Positions 1-9,209 of a DNA stretch of 64,000 bases are shown here, one piece after another. A model generated the notes under the pieces. That model was not told the DNA's origin. It made no database searches and worked only from the letters and a program-made list of their open reading frames with translations. Within the stretch, counting starts at the first letter, position 1; every line of letters begins with the position of its first letter. The stretch comes from Catenovulum agarivorans DS-2 (GTDB taxonomy: Bacteria > Pseudomonadota > Gammaproteobacteria > Enterobacterales > Alteromonadaceae), in assembly GCF_000568405.1 (NCBI RefSeq), contig NZ_ARZY01000011.1, positions 1 to 64,000 of the forward strand, written 5' to 3'. The position numbers and the translations under genes are program-made.

Positions 1-50
1 ATTGAGTGACACAGATTTCTAAACACTACCCTTATAATCTCAAATAAACA

Positions 51-82
51 AAACCCTAGGTTAGTTAACTAACCTAGGGTTT
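51..82. terminator. Bidirectional hairpin terminator
   Basis: This is a perfect 32-bp palindrome centred on GTTAAC with 16-bp arms, and the outer bases are A-runs on one side and T-runs on the other. It lies 30 bp past the stop of the minus-strand GntR gene, so it probably ends the rhamnose operon. The symmetry means it could also stop a plus-strand transcript entering from outside the window. Confidence 0.85.
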
Positions 83-111
83 TTATTTAAATCAATTGAG
101 ATAAGTTAGGC

Positions 112-819
112 CTAGTCTTCAAAATGCTTCGCTGCGTTTTCGGTTGCACCATCTATATGGTTTTTCATTGCAAGTCGTGCACGCTCACTGTCACGATTTG
201 CCAAGGCTTGATATATTTTTCTGTGAGCTTCAATTGACGGGTGAATACCTTCTTGACGAATTTTTTCAAAAAACGCAGTACTACGATAAGCTTGATTACG
301 AGCTTCCCATAACCATTTAACCGTTTTATACATTGCGGTGTTTTGAGTCGCTTCGGCAATAATTAAGTGGAATTCACTATCTGCTTCTTCACAAGCGCTT
401 GGGCTATCTTTAGAGTTTTCCATTTTGATCAAAGCAGCTTCAAGTCTATCTAACTGTTCATCTGATATACGCTGAGCCGCGATCGCACACATCTCAGATT
501 CCAAAATGTAACGCATTTCTAGGTTTTCAAACGGGCCAATTTCATCATCTGATGCGTCTAAGTCTTTCTTTACTGGCGCAGTCGCGACATAAATGCCAGA
601 GCCTGTACGAATTTCGATTAAACCAGCTAACTCTAACGCAATCATCGCTTCACGAATAGTTGGGCGGCTTACGCCTAGCTTTTCTGCCAACGCTCTTTCA
701 GCCGGAAATCTTTCGCCTGGTTTAAATACACCTTGCTCAATAAGCTCTTTTAATTGGCCTGCAACTTTAATATAAAGTCTCTCGGTGGTTATTACCTTAA
801 ATGCGTCAAATTTCGACAT
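112..819 (-). CDS. GntR-family (FadR/FCD subfamily) transcriptional regulator
   Basis: This is a 235-residue DNA-binding repressor-type protein. Residues about 12-78 form the GntR winged helix, with the typical PGERFPAERALAEKLGVSR core and the SRPTIREAM recognition helix. Residues about 95-228 form an all-helical FCD ligand domain, including a DSEFH segment and later His residues that in this subfamily hold a metal or an acid ligand. Many FCD regulators respond to sugar acids or to intermediates of uronate and aldonate catabolism. It is the last gene of the minus-strand rhamnose cluster, 118 bp after the FGGY kinase, so it is the natural candidate for local control of the rhamnose or kdu genes. 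The effector cannot be read from sequence. Family assignment is firm; the regulon is inference. Confidence 0.88.
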   Translation of the reverse strand: MSKFDAFKVITTERLYIKVAGQLKELIEQGVFKPGERFPAERALAEKLGVSRPTIREAMIALELAGLIEIRTGSGIYVATAPVKKDLDASDDEIGPFENLEMRYILESEMCAIAAQRISDEQLDRLEAALIKMENSKDSPSACEEADSEFHLIIAEATQNTAMYKTVKWLWEARNQAYRSTAFFEKIRQEGIHPSIEAHRKIYQALANRDSERARLAMKNHIDGATENAAKHFED

Positions 820-937
820 ACTTACAAATCTCTATCTTAGCTAGCCGGCCTTGGCCAAACTATCAATTGTTACTCAGTTAAGCTATTTTACCAATTTGCC
901 AATTAATTACAAAAGTATTATTTAACTGGCTTTTTAG

Positions 938-2344
938 TTAACAATTAGCAGAAATTTGCTCTAACCATGCTTGCTTGTATGCCTGTATGTCATTCAGTTT
1001 ACTAACGCTAGCGATACTGGTGTTAACTTGCAGGTCAACCGCGCCCCAATTTGTTAGAGCAGCTGTTCCGGCCACTGTACCTGTGTCGTCCATCGACAAG
1101 TAGACGGTTTGCTCAGGGCGTAGTTGCCCGATTAATCCACACAATAATGGATTTTTCAAAAACGCACCTTCAATATAAATGTCACCTTGGGCATCTAATT
1201 GGCTTAATTGGTAATCTACCAATAATGCTGTGTACAAGGTTGCTATCGCTACCCCTTTGTGGTTTTTATAATCACCAACAAAACTTGCTTTAGCATCACC
1301 AAATGGTCCACTGCCGCCCGCAAAATTAGGTAATGCAAACACTTTGCTGTTGATAACCGCTTGCAAATCTTCAGCGGTAAAAGCGTCTGCCACATCACAG
1401 CCTGTTTGTTGACAAATTTCGCCAAATTCACGTCCACCCATAAAACGAGCACAGGCAATAGGTGTACCTAACGCATCTATATTTGCCAACATGTCTTTAG
1501 CTGGATTTAAATTACTGACTGAAACTTGTGACGCCATAGTAATGGTCCAAGTACCAGTTGATATAACAGTAAATGGTTGTGAGCCTTGAGTTAAACGATA
1601 ACGTAAAAAGCTTGCGTTGCTATCGTGCAAACCATTAAATACAGCGCAGTCTGCCGGCAAACCTAGTTCAGCAGCCAGTTCGGCTTTTACTGTGCCACAA
1701 TTTTGCCAAGCTGGCTCTAACGGTGGGAATTTGTTTTTACAGTCAAGCGCATCAACTAAGCTAGACAATTGGTTTTGCTCTATGTCCCATAAATCTGTGT
1801 GACAACCTAATGAAGTGATCTCAGATGATAAGTGCCCGGTAAACAACCAAATCCAATACTGCGGGTACATTAAAATATCGGTTGCTTGGCTAAATTGCTC
1901 AGGGAAGTTTTGTTGCTGCCAATAAAGTTGTCTGCCTAAGTTTAAACCGGCTGGCAAACTTGGTGAACACGTTTGTTTAAAGTCAGGTCTAACTGCCTCA
2001 TAACCTGTACTGTCAGTATAAATTGTTTCGTATTCGTAATCTAACACAGGTAATACCAGAGCGTTTTCTGGCTCAGCATTCCGGTTAATTAACGCGGCTG
2101 TCGCGCCATGTGTGGTAATACTCAAGCTTGTAATCAAATATTGCTCTGCAGCTTGTTTAATTGCAGACTGAAAAAATTGCCAAATAGTAGCCACATCAGA
2201 GCTTGGATACTCAGGCGTATCTACCACTTTATTACTTATATGCTGAGAAAAAACCGACGTATAACTTGCGTCTAGCACATGTATTTTGACGTGGGTTTTG
2301 CCTATATCCATAACTAAGGTGTATTTTTGGTCATTTTTCTGCAT
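938..2344 (-). CDS. FGGY-family carbohydrate kinase, probable L-rhamnulose kinase
   Basis: This 468-residue protein should phosphorylate a ketose with ATP in the cytoplasm. The N-terminal phosphate loop (VMDIGKTHVKIHVLD, about residues 11-25), the middle GLHDSNASFLRY segment and the STGTWTITM motif (about residues 265-275) are typical of FGGY/actin-fold sugar kinases. It resembles the rhamnulokinase-like FGGY branch used outside enterobacteria rather than E. coli RhaB. It sits among the rhamnose isomerase, the rhamnulose-1-phosphate aldolase and a permease, so rhamnulose is the likely substrate. The cluster contains no other kinase. Related FGGY kinases act on fuculose, xylulose or gluconate, so the exact substrate is inferred from context. 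Confidence 0.82.
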   Translation of the reverse strand: MQKNDQKYTLVMDIGKTHVKIHVLDASYTSVFSQHISNKVVDTPEYPSSDVATIWQFFQSAIKQAAEQYLITSLSITTHGATAALINRNAEPENALVLPVLDYEYETIYTDSTGYEAVRPDFKQTCSPSLPAGLNLGRQLYWQQQNFPEQFSQATDILMYPQYWIWLFTGHLSSEITSLGCHTDLWDIEQNQLSSLVDALDCKNKFPPLEPAWQNCGTVKAELAAELGLPADCAVFNGLHDSNASFLRYRLTQGSQPFTVISTGTWTITMASQVSVSNLNPAKDMLANIDALGTPIACARFMGGREFGEICQQTGCDVADAFTAEDLQAVINSKVFALPNFAGGSGPFGDAKASFVGDYKNHKGVAIATLYTALLVDYQLSQLDAQGDIYIEGAFLKNPLLCGLIGQLRPEQTVYLSMDDTGTVAGTAALTNWGAVDLQVNTSIASVSKLNDIQAYKQAWLEQISANC

Positions 2345-2491
2345 AGGAATACTTCTGTAATTGTCACAATTGAATATAAAGCTAAATCAGTATAAATAGC
2401 GATCATCACAATTTATATTGATTTAACTCTTTTAAATTCAACGCGGTAATAAGGATAAATAGCCTCTAGAAAGCTAGAGTCCTGGTTAAAT

Positions 2492-2525
2492 AATAAGGCC
2501 CTAATTTATTAGAGCCTTATGATTA
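2492..2525 (-). terminator. Hairpin terminator after the NCS1 permease
   Basis: The arms ATAAGGC and GCCTTAT, with an inner CTAA/TTAG pairing, form a stem in the 226-bp gap between the permease stop (2571) and the kinase start (2344). On the minus strand it follows the permease by about 45 bp. It may attenuate rather than fully stop read-through into the kinase. Confidence 0.6.
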
Positions 2526-2570
2526 AAACGTGTTGAGTTTTCACACTCTAGGAATGTATACCGCTTAAAA

Positions 2571-4283
2571 TTAACTAGCTTGAATAGGCTTAGTATCAAC
2601 GCTATCAGACTCATCTTCAGCCGAAGATTGAGTCGCAATATAAGCGTACGTTGCTGTTATAAAATAAATGATAGTCGGCACAATTAACCAAGAGCGTGCA
2701 GATTCCATATCATTGTTAATATAAGCAGCTAAACCAATTGCCAAACAAGCTATTAGTGAAGCGTAAGATACATATTTTGCTAAAGAAGCCAATACAGGCA
2801 ACTGAACTGGGCTTGCGGATGCACTAGCTTGTGATTCATTGGCTAAATACTCAGCTTCGGCTTTTTTACGTTTTAACTCAGCAACTTCGGCAATTTTAGA
2901 TTCTTTGTAACTAGCTTTAGCGCCCATAGCACCTGCTAAGCCTATGTATAAAGCAGTCGCAAATAACCAAATTGGGATCAAGATAAAGAATAGATGCAAA
3001 GTACCGCTGCTTTCTAACCAATAAGCCACAGCTAACGAAACCAACCAAGTTGCCAATGCTGCAAAATTAGTTGTGTTGTTTTTGTATTTAGACCAATAAC
3101 GCGTGAAACCGATTTTTGGGAAAATCCAGTGTTCAGTTACGATAATTGCGCCAACAGGAGCCAACATAATGCCCATGATGCCAACAAAACCTAACAACTG
3201 AGAAAATACAAATGGGAAACAAGCAACAATAGTAGTGACCACACCAACAACAACGGTTACTTTTGTACGGCCCCATTTTGAGTTAAGTGAACTGAAGGCT
3301 AAACCAGCACGGTAAATAGTTGGGTTAGAGGTTGTCCAACCAGCAATAATTACCGCTAAAATACCGGAGGAACCTAAAGCTTGGAAAGCAACAGAACCTG
3401 GGTCTAACTGAGTAATGGTTGTGCCCATTAAAATAGCTGCGCCTGCGCCCATAATACCTGCACAAACCCAAGCCATGTAATGGCCAATAAACATACCTAA
3501 AGCTGAGAAGTAACCATAACGAGAACTTTTAGCAAAACGTAATAAGGTCATATCGCCTAAACTGCCGTGCATAGCTAAGTTAGCAATCCAAGCAAATGCA
3601 GCAACATGCCAAAAACCAACACCTGCGTCAGGTTGTTGTACCCAAATGGTGTTGTTCGCAATATTTAAGAAATCATCAAAACTAGATAAAGACGCAACAC
3701 CTGCTGTGCCGTCAACTATTGTTGGCAATAATACTAACGCGCCAACAAAAAACATTAATATCATCCAAGGTGCACAAATTTCCGCAAAAGCGGCTAATTT
3801 CTTAAAACCTTTCACCGCCATATAAACAACAATTGCACCTACGCCTAATACAACACCAACAAATCCCAGATTAGTTGGATACCAATTGGTTTGTGGTGGT
3901 ATGTTAAATAAAACCTGTACGGCTGAAGCGGAAACAGTGATCATAGCCCCTGCGAGTACGCAGAATAAAATACCGTTAATTACGCTATAGACTTTGATGG
4001 TGCCAGGACCAGCAATTTTCTCTAGATAAGCGTATAAAGTTAAACGCGTGTCTGTTGCGATAGGCGCAGTAATTAAACCCCAAGTTAATACTGCAAATAG
4101 GTTACCTAAAATTAAACCTAATAAAACGTCGTTGGCGCTTACACCCCATGAAACGAATAATGCACCAATAACAAATTCTGTACCTGCAACGTGCTCGCCT
4201 GCATAGCTTGCTGCAAATGTTTTAGCTCCTTGAAGCTTATTGGGTGAAACGGCTTGAGTTTCAAATTCTTCGGCTGTTGCCAT
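2571..4283 (-). CDS. NCS1-family (purine/cytosine permease-like) membrane transporter
   Basis: This 570-residue inner-membrane permease has about 12 predicted transmembrane segments, from residue 35 to about 445, followed by a charged linker and two further hydrophobic stretches near residues 500-550. The overall pattern (GTEFVIGALFVSWG, TAPIATDTRLTLYAYLEKIAGPG, SGILAVIIAGWTTSNPTIYRAGLAFSS) resembles the nucleobase-cation-symport-1 family, whose known members carry cytosine, purines, allantoin, thiamine or hydantoins. Here it lies between rhaI and the rhamnulose kinase, with a strong GGAGGT site 6 bases before the ATG. That position suggests sugar transport, which would be an unusual NCS1 substrate. 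The C-terminal extension of about 120 residues is longer than in typical CodB-like proteins. Family call is good; substrate is unknown. Confidence 0.75.
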   Translation of the reverse strand: MATAEEFETQAVSPNKLQGAKTFAASYAGEHVAGTEFVIGALFVSWGVSANDVLLGLILGNLFAVLTWGLITAPIATDTRLTLYAYLEKIAGPGTIKVYSVINGILFCVLAGAMITVSASAVQVLFNIPPQTNWYPTNLGFVGVVLGVGAIVVYMAVKGFKKLAAFAEICAPWMILMFFVGALVLLPTIVDGTAGVASLSSFDDFLNIANNTIWVQQPDAGVGFWHVAAFAWIANLAMHGSLGDMTLLRFAKSSRYGYFSALGMFIGHYMAWVCAGIMGAGAAILMGTTITQLDPGSVAFQALGSSGILAVIIAGWTTSNPTIYRAGLAFSSLNSKWGRTKVTVVVGVVTTIVACFPFVFSQLLGFVGIMGIMLAPVGAIIVTEHWIFPKIGFTRYWSKYKNNTTNFAALATWLVSLAVAYWLESSGTLHLFFILIPIWLFATALYIGLAGAMGAKASYKESKIAEVAELKRKKAEAEYLANESQASASASPVQLPVLASLAKYVSYASLIACLAIGLAAYINNDMESARSWLIVPTIIYFITATYAYIATQSSAEDESDSVDTKPIQAS

Positions 4284-4351
4284 GTTAGACCTCCGAGCCC
4301 TCTTCTTTGAATTTTATTAAATTGAAGACAGCTACTAAAAAGAAAAAAGGC

Positions 4352-4412
4352 GTCCCTGCCTCAACTACACACACATAAATGAAGGAAGTTTTCCTGTTCC
4401 TTCACCAGGGAC
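4352..4412 (-). terminator. Structured element / terminator overlapping the rhaI stop codon
   Basis: Read on the minus strand, GTCCCTG (4406-4412, touching the rhaI stop codon) can pair with CAGGGAC (4352-4358). Between them is an inner hairpin GAAGGAA/TTCCTTC (4397-4403 with 4381-4387). A T-rich run follows. It may be an intrinsic terminator or attenuator between rhaI and the downstream permease. A diverged copy lies at 19904-19960. Confidence 0.6.
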
Positions 4413-5704
4413 TACACGATACCAGAGCCACTTTGTCCGTTTGACGGACGATCTTTCGCTACCGCTTGGCGATAACCCGAAGCACGGTAAGTTGCTACAG
4501 GGTCAATTGCGCCACCTTTACGTAAACGAGCCATCGCTAAGATAGGAGAAACATCGATATTAAACGCGTGTTTCAACGTATTGCTAGCCATTAATGCATC
4601 GTTATCGTTTTGGTATTGAGTTAGTAGTGGTCTGTTAACTAAAAGCGCTGCAACGTATGAACGTTGAACACTTGCAGCAGAATTCATCAAACTCTCAATT
4701 GGGTCAGTAACGTTATGAGATTGGTCTAACATGTAGTTAGGGCCAAAACCTTCTTGCTTACGGTATTCTGCATCAACTAATTCATTGAAAATCAGGAATT
4801 GTTGATACGGGTGTAAGCTACCGCTATCTAAATCGTCATCACCGTATTTAGAGTCATTGAAGTGGAAACCACCTAATTTCTTGAATTGAATTAAGCGAGA
4901 AACAATCATTTCAATGTTAACGTTTGGTGCATGGTGGCCTAAATCAACTAAAGATTTAGCTTGAGGACCTAACTCCATTGCAGCCAAGATGTTTGAACCC
5001 CAATCTTGGATGATGGTTGAATAGAACGCAGGCTCGAACATTTTGTGTTCGATGTGCAATTCCCAATCACTTGGTAAACCAGCATAAATTTCTTTCATGC
5101 TTTCTAAATAACGCTCAAAAGCACTTTGGAAGTGTTGTTGACCTGGGTGGTTAGAACCGTCACCAACCCAAACAGTCAAAGTTTTAGAACCTAAAGTTTT
5201 ACCCCATTCAATACAATCTAGGTTGTGTTGAATTGCTAAATCGCGAGATTCTTTAGACGTATTGCTTAAAGAGCCGTATTTGAAGCTATGCTCTTGACCA
5301 GCTTGGTCTTGAAATGTGTTAGAGTTAATAGAATCCCACTTTAAGCTCAAGCTATCAGAAAACTCTTTTAATTCTTTAAAGTCATCCACTTTGTCCCATG
5401 GGAAATGCGGAGATACACGTTCAGTTGCTTGAGATAAATCGTTGATAACAGCGCTATCTTCTAATTTCTCGAAAATGTTTCTAGGTTCGCCTATGCCAGG
5501 GAAACGCGCAAAACGCGTTCCACCTGTTCCTGTACCCCATGAAGGTACAGCGATTTGAAACTCTTCAGCCATAGCAGTGATGTCATCAATATTGATGTCT
5601 TCACGCGCTAATTTATTACCCAATGCTTCATAATCTTCTTTAACGAAACCTTCTAACTTAGCGTTTTGTTCAGCGATTAAAGCTTTATCTATACGTGTTG
5701 TCAT
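4412..5704 (-). CDS. rhaI: L-rhamnose isomerase, RhaI type (TIM barrel)
   Basis: This 430-residue cytoplasmic enzyme should convert L-rhamnose to L-rhamnulose. It matches the RhaI branch (the broad-specificity rhamnose isomerase best known from Pseudomonas stutzeri) rather than E. coli RhaA. A xylose-isomerase-like TIM barrel is visible, with metal-ligand segments EHKMFEPAFYST (about residue 220), DLGHHAPN (about 255) and FHFNDSKYGDDDLDSG (about 285-300). The start is supported by GAGAGGA just upstream of the ATG. The gene ends 128 bp before the NCS1 permease and begins 32 bp after the bifunctional aldolase, so the three are probably co-transcribed. Its last codons are part of a structured element that recurs in diverged form near 19.96 kb. 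Confidence 0.9.
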   Translation of the reverse strand: MTTRIDKALIAEQNAKLEGFVKEDYEALGNKLAREDINIDDITAMAEEFQIAVPSWGTGTGGTRFARFPGIGEPRNIFEKLEDSAVINDLSQATERVSPHFPWDKVDDFKELKEFSDSLSLKWDSINSNTFQDQAGQEHSFKYGSLSNTSKESRDLAIQHNLDCIEWGKTLGSKTLTVWVGDGSNHPGQQHFQSAFERYLESMKEIYAGLPSDWELHIEHKMFEPAFYSTIIQDWGSNILAAMELGPQAKSLVDLGHHAPNVNIEMIVSRLIQFKKLGGFHFNDSKYGDDDLDSGSLHPYQQFLIFNELVDAEYRKQEGFGPNYMLDQSHNVTDPIESLMNSAASVQRSYVAALLVNRPLLTQYQNDNDALMASNTLKHAFNIDVSPILAMARLRKGGAIDPVATYRASGYRQAVAKDRPSNGQSGSGIV

Positions 5705-5736
5705 ATTAATTATCCTCTCGAATACTCACTTCGTGC

Positions 5737-7929
5737 TTAACGCAAGAAGGCTTCGTGTAAACCACCGTCTACACTAATTATTTGGCCAGTTGTTTTGCTT
5801 AATTGGCCAGAAACCATTAAGTAAGCCGCTTCAGCTTGGTCAGCTGGTGTAATTGGCGACTTAGTTAGCGTACGCTGAGCATAGAAGTTTGCTAGCTTGT
5901 CACGTAAATCGTCATCAGAATCCGCTTCAGAAAACTCTACGTTATATTTGGTTAAAGAAGCGATTACACGGTCACGTGGGAACATGGTACTACCTTTAAC
6001 AACTGTAGCAGGTGCTAAACCATTTACATTAACAAGTGGCGCTAACTCAACCGCTAATTCACGAACTAAGTGGTTAGCAGCCGCTTTTGAAGTATCGTAA
6101 GCTAATGAACCTTTCTTAGACACGGCAGCATTTACACTAGTTGTTAATACTAACGCACCTTTTAAGCCTTGAGCTTTCCAAAGTTCGTTTGCTTCAGTAC
6201 CAACAATATAGCCACCTTTTACGTTAACAGCGAAGCTTACGTCAAATTGTTGATCGTTGCTCATACCAGCTTGACCCGGTGCTAAGAATACACCCGCAGT
6301 TACGATAACTTTGTCGATACCGCCATAAGCTAAAGTTACTTTTTCAAACATTTTCTTCACGCTTTCACGATCAGTAATGTTTACTTCAGCCGCAATTGCT
6401 GGGCCACAACCAGAAATACCAGAACCAGCTACACCAATACCTTGGCCGTAGATAGCTGTTAATTCGTCTGCGGTTTTTTGTGCAGCTTCACCACGTAAAT
6501 CAGCACAAACAACGTGTGCGCCTTCTTTAGCAACACGGAAAGCAGTTTCTTTACCAATGCCGTCGCCAGCACCAATTACAACTACGATGTCACGCGCTAA
6601 TGGCGCTTCTTTTGGCATACGTTGTAATTTAGCTTCTTCTAATAACCAATATTCAATATCAAACGCTTCTTGTTGAGGAAGTGCAGCATACTCGTCGATT
6701 GCTTCAGCACCGCGCATTACTTCAACAGCACAGTTATAAAATTCTGCAGTCACACGAGACTCAGATTTGTTTTTACCCCAAGCAACCATACCAACGCCAG
6801 GAATCAAACAAATTGAAGGAGACGAAGCACGCTGTGCTGGAGAGTTGTCATGCTTACATTTTTCGTAGTACTCACTGTAGTCTGCTTTATATTTAGCAAC
6901 ACCTTCAGTTAATAACTCTTTTAATTTCTCAACAGAATCAGTTTCTGGGTTCCAATCTACATACAATGGCTTGATCTTAGTACGTAAGAAGTGGTCAGGA
7001 CATGACGTACCTAAATCAGCTAAACGAGGCGCGTCTGCACTGTTTACGAAACGTAAAATTGTATCGTCTTCTTGAACTGTACCAATTAATTTCTTCTCAC
7101 CAGACACTAAACCACGTAAGAAAGGTAATACTTCAGCTAATACAGCGTGACGCTTGTCTTCCGCTAAAGTTGCGTACTTTTGACCACCAAAGGTCATTTC
7201 ACCTTTGTCATGCTCTTCAATATAACGCGCAGCTTTTTCAATAATGTCTAAGCTTAGGTCATAACATTCTTTGTTATCATTCGCCCAGTTAATTACACCG
7301 TGGCCCGCTAAAATTGCACCTTTTGCGTTAGGGTAGTCGCGACAGATCTGTTGCAATTTTAAACCTAAATCAAAACCAGGACGTTGCCATTCAGTCCAAA
7401 CTAACTCGTCGCCCCAAATTTTTTGAGTTAATTCTTTAGAGTTTTTGCTTGCTGCAACAGCAATAACTGAATTTGGGTGCATATGATCAACATGCTTATA
7501 TGGGATAAAAGCATGTAAAGGAGTATCAATTGAAGTTGCACGAGGGTTCAAATTAAACGTCGCGTGGCGATACATAGCAACCATATCGTCTTCAATTTGA
7601 GTTTTTACACCCACTTCATCCGCACTGTTATAAATATCTTGCAGTGCAATTAACTTTTCCATGTATAAAGATGAAAAATTCTCAGGCTTAGATGTTCTTA
7701 AGTCACCACCAGAACCTTTTACCCATAAAACTTCTACTTCCTTCCCTGTTAATGGGTCAATCTCGGTTGATTTTGCTGATGTGTTACCACCACCCGTATT
7801 GGTAATACGTTGGTCGTCACCTAGAATGTTTGAACGATATACTAATGCTTCTACTGGCGATAAGCCTTCTACTGCAGCATCATCCCAACTGTAATCTACA
7901 TGGCGAAATTCATCTTTGTTTATAGGCAT
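5737..7929 (-). CDS. Bifunctional rhamnulose-1-phosphate aldolase / short-chain dehydrogenase
   Basis: This is a two-domain cytoplasmic enzyme of 730 residues from the chosen start. The N-terminal half is a class II aldolase/adducin domain with zinc-type histidines in DHMHPNS and AILAGHGVINWA. It should cleave rhamnulose-1-phosphate to dihydroxyacetone phosphate and L-lactaldehyde. The C-terminal part (about residues 470-725) is a Rossmann-fold dehydrogenase with VVIGAGDGIGKETA and the YDTSKAA (Tyr-x3-Lys) active site, which in this fused family oxidises lactaldehyde. The frame stays open upstream to 8013, but the ATG at 7929 has GGGAGC at good spacing and starts the conserved MPINKDEFRHVDYSWDD. 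The gene heads the rhamnose operon behind a sigma-70-like promoter at 7980-8007. Confidence 0.92.
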   Translation of the reverse strand: MPINKDEFRHVDYSWDDAAVEGLSPVEALVYRSNILGDDQRITNTGGGNTSAKSTEIDPLTGKEVEVLWVKGSGGDLRTSKPENFSSLYMEKLIALQDIYNSADEVGVKTQIEDDMVAMYRHATFNLNPRATSIDTPLHAFIPYKHVDHMHPNSVIAVAASKNSKELTQKIWGDELVWTEWQRPGFDLGLKLQQICRDYPNAKGAILAGHGVINWANDNKECYDLSLDIIEKAARYIEEHDKGEMTFGGQKYATLAEDKRHAVLAEVLPFLRGLVSGEKKLIGTVQEDDTILRFVNSADAPRLADLGTSCPDHFLRTKIKPLYVDWNPETDSVEKLKELLTEGVAKYKADYSEYYEKCKHDNSPAQRASSPSICLIPGVGMVAWGKNKSESRVTAEFYNCAVEVMRGAEAIDEYAALPQQEAFDIEYWLLEEAKLQRMPKEAPLARDIVVVIGAGDGIGKETAFRVAKEGAHVVCADLRGEAAQKTADELTAIYGQGIGVAGSGISGCGPAIAAEVNITDRESVKKMFEKVTLAYGGIDKVIVTAGVFLAPGQAGMSNDQQFDVSFAVNVKGGYIVGTEANELWKAQGLKGALVLTTSVNAAVSKKGSLAYDTSKAAANHLVRELAVELAPLVNVNGLAPATVVKGSTMFPRDRVIASLTKYNVEFSEADSDDDLRDKLANFYAQRTLTKSPITPADQAEAAYLMVSGQLSKTTGQIISVDGGLHEAFLR

Positions 7930-7979
7930 CTGTGTGCTCCCAATGTCATGAATACTTACTACTACTAAATCATCCAAAT

Positions 7980-8007
7980 ATAATACACCACAAACACACA
8001 CAGTCAA
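7980..8007 (-). promoter_or_regulatory. Probable sigma-70 promoter of the rhamnose operon
   Basis: On the minus strand a TTGACT -35 box (8002-8007) and a TATTAT -10 box (7980-7985) are separated by 16 bp. They lie about 50 bp before the ATG of the aldolase/dehydrogenase gene. The boxes are seen directly; use in vivo is inferred. Confidence 0.55.
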
Positions 8008-8283
8008 GCACATTCAATCACTTTCAATCACATTAAATAACATTTAGTAAACAAAAGCTTACATACAATTTCAATAAATCTGTCAAAAGAAATTAAATAA
8101 AAGTACATAAAAACAGGGGTGTATAGGCTAACTAGTGTATAATCACTCGATAAGATCAAGGTGAAGTTCAAATTTAAAAAACAAATTTCTTTAACACTTG
8201 TTAAATTAGAGTGTAGCAAAATATCGAATATAATCAAAACTGATAGATTACTTGCAAAAAAATTGACTGGATAGGTAGGGGAT

Positions 8284-8324
8284 AAGCTTAAACGCCCAAG
8301 AATAAACATTGAGCGTTCAAGCTT
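8284..8324 (-). terminator. Hairpin after kduI
   Basis: AAGCTTAAACGC (8284-8295) pairs with GCGTTCAAGCTT (8313-8324) with one mismatch, just past the kduI stop. The T-run is stronger in the plus direction, so it may act as a stem-loop barrier rather than a classic terminator for the kdu operon. Confidence 0.45.
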
Positions 8325-8338
8325 TTGGCTGAAAATGA

Positions 8339-9169
8339 CTATTTAAGGTCTGTTACTTTTAAGTGGTCCATATCATCGAACTCTTGGTTCTCACCACCCA
8401 TCGCCCAGATAAAGGTATAGTTAGTTGTTCCAACCCCACTGTGAATAGACCAGCTAGGAGATGCAACAGCAACGCCGCTTTCTAGTGAAAGTGAACGAAC
8501 TTCTGCGGGCTCACCCATTAAATGGAACACACGCTCATCTTCTGGTAAATCAAAGTACATATAAATTTCAGTACGGCGGAAATGTGTATGTGGTGGTTTA
8601 GTGTTCCACACACTACCAGATTTTAGTTCTGTGATGCCCATAACCAACTGACAGCTATCAACAATACCTGGACGAATTGATTGGTGGATTGTACGTTCAT
8701 TCGAAGTTTCTGGTGAACCTAACTCTAATTTATTGGCAGCACTTTTTGGCACATGAACTGTTTTAGTCACTCTATGTGCGGGGTAAGACACCAAGTAAAA
8801 TTTAGCTGGGTTGCTTGCATCGTCAGACACAAACTGGACAGACTTAGTTTCTTTAGCCAGATATAAGCTGTCTTTGTTTTCCATTTGGTAAGTTACACCA
8901 TCGGCCACAATAGAACCTTTACCACCAATGTTAATAACGCCTGCTTCACGACGTTGACAAAAATAATCAGCCGCTAATTCTTTGTGCGTTGGTAGCTCCA
9001 GTGCATCAGTTGTTGGTGTAATGCCACCCACTACGCCACGATCAACATCAGTATAGGTTAATTTAACCTCACCTAACGCAAACAACTGCTGGGTAACAAA
9101 TGCATCACGCAATTCTTGATTGCGCATATCTTTATAGCTGCGAATGTCAGCTGCAAATAAAAAATCCAT
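8339..9169 (-). CDS. kduI: 5-dehydro-4-deoxy-D-glucuronate isomerase (KduI)
   Basis: This 276-residue cytosolic isomerase is a two-cupin KduI. It should convert 5-keto-4-deoxyuronate, formed from the unsaturated uronate that lyases and GH105 release, to 3-deoxy-D-glycero-2,5-hexodiulosonate. The zinc site is visible as HTHFRRTEIY (two His and a Glu, about residues 197-206), with a further His in PSWSIHSGVGTTNY (about 240). Length equals the family norm. It follows kduD by 40 bp in the same operon as the TRAP transporter. Together with KduD it gives the usual route from unsaturated glucuronate to 2-keto-3-deoxygluconate. No KDG kinase or KDPG aldolase is in this window. Confidence 0.95.
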   Translation of the reverse strand: MDFLFAADIRSYKDMRNQELRDAFVTQQLFALGEVKLTYTDVDRGVVGGITPTTDALELPTHKELAADYFCQRREAGVINIGGKGSIVADGVTYQMENKDSLYLAKETKSVQFVSDDASNPAKFYLVSYPAHRVTKTVHVPKSAANKLELGSPETSNERTIHQSIRPGIVDSCQLVMGITELKSGSVWNTKPPHTHFRRTEIYMYFDLPEDERVFHLMGEPAEVRSLSLESGVAVASPSWSIHSGVGTTNYTFIWAMGGENQEFDDMDHLKVTDLK

Positions 9170-9209
9170 AATAACTCTCGCTTAATAATGAAAAATAATG
9201 ACTAATGGC

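Larger units (their letters stand above)
7930..8338. other. Intergenic region upstream of the rhamnose operon
   Basis: This 409-bp AT-rich gap separates kduI from the aldolase/dehydrogenase. It holds the likely promoter at 7980-8007 and a hairpin next to kduI. A 93-codon open frame (8028-8309, minus) is low-complexity and hydrophobic and has no convincing ribosome site, so I do not call it a gene. Confidence 0.6.

Noticed and set aside
7985-8001. GT/CA-rich tract as a phase-variable repeat
   Set aside because: The dinucleotide run is short and interrupted, and it forms the spacer of a good promoter.
8028-8309. 93-codon open frame on the minus strand upstream of the rhamnose operon
   Set aside because: Low-complexity hydrophobic translation from AT-rich DNA, no ribosome site, overlaps the promoter area.
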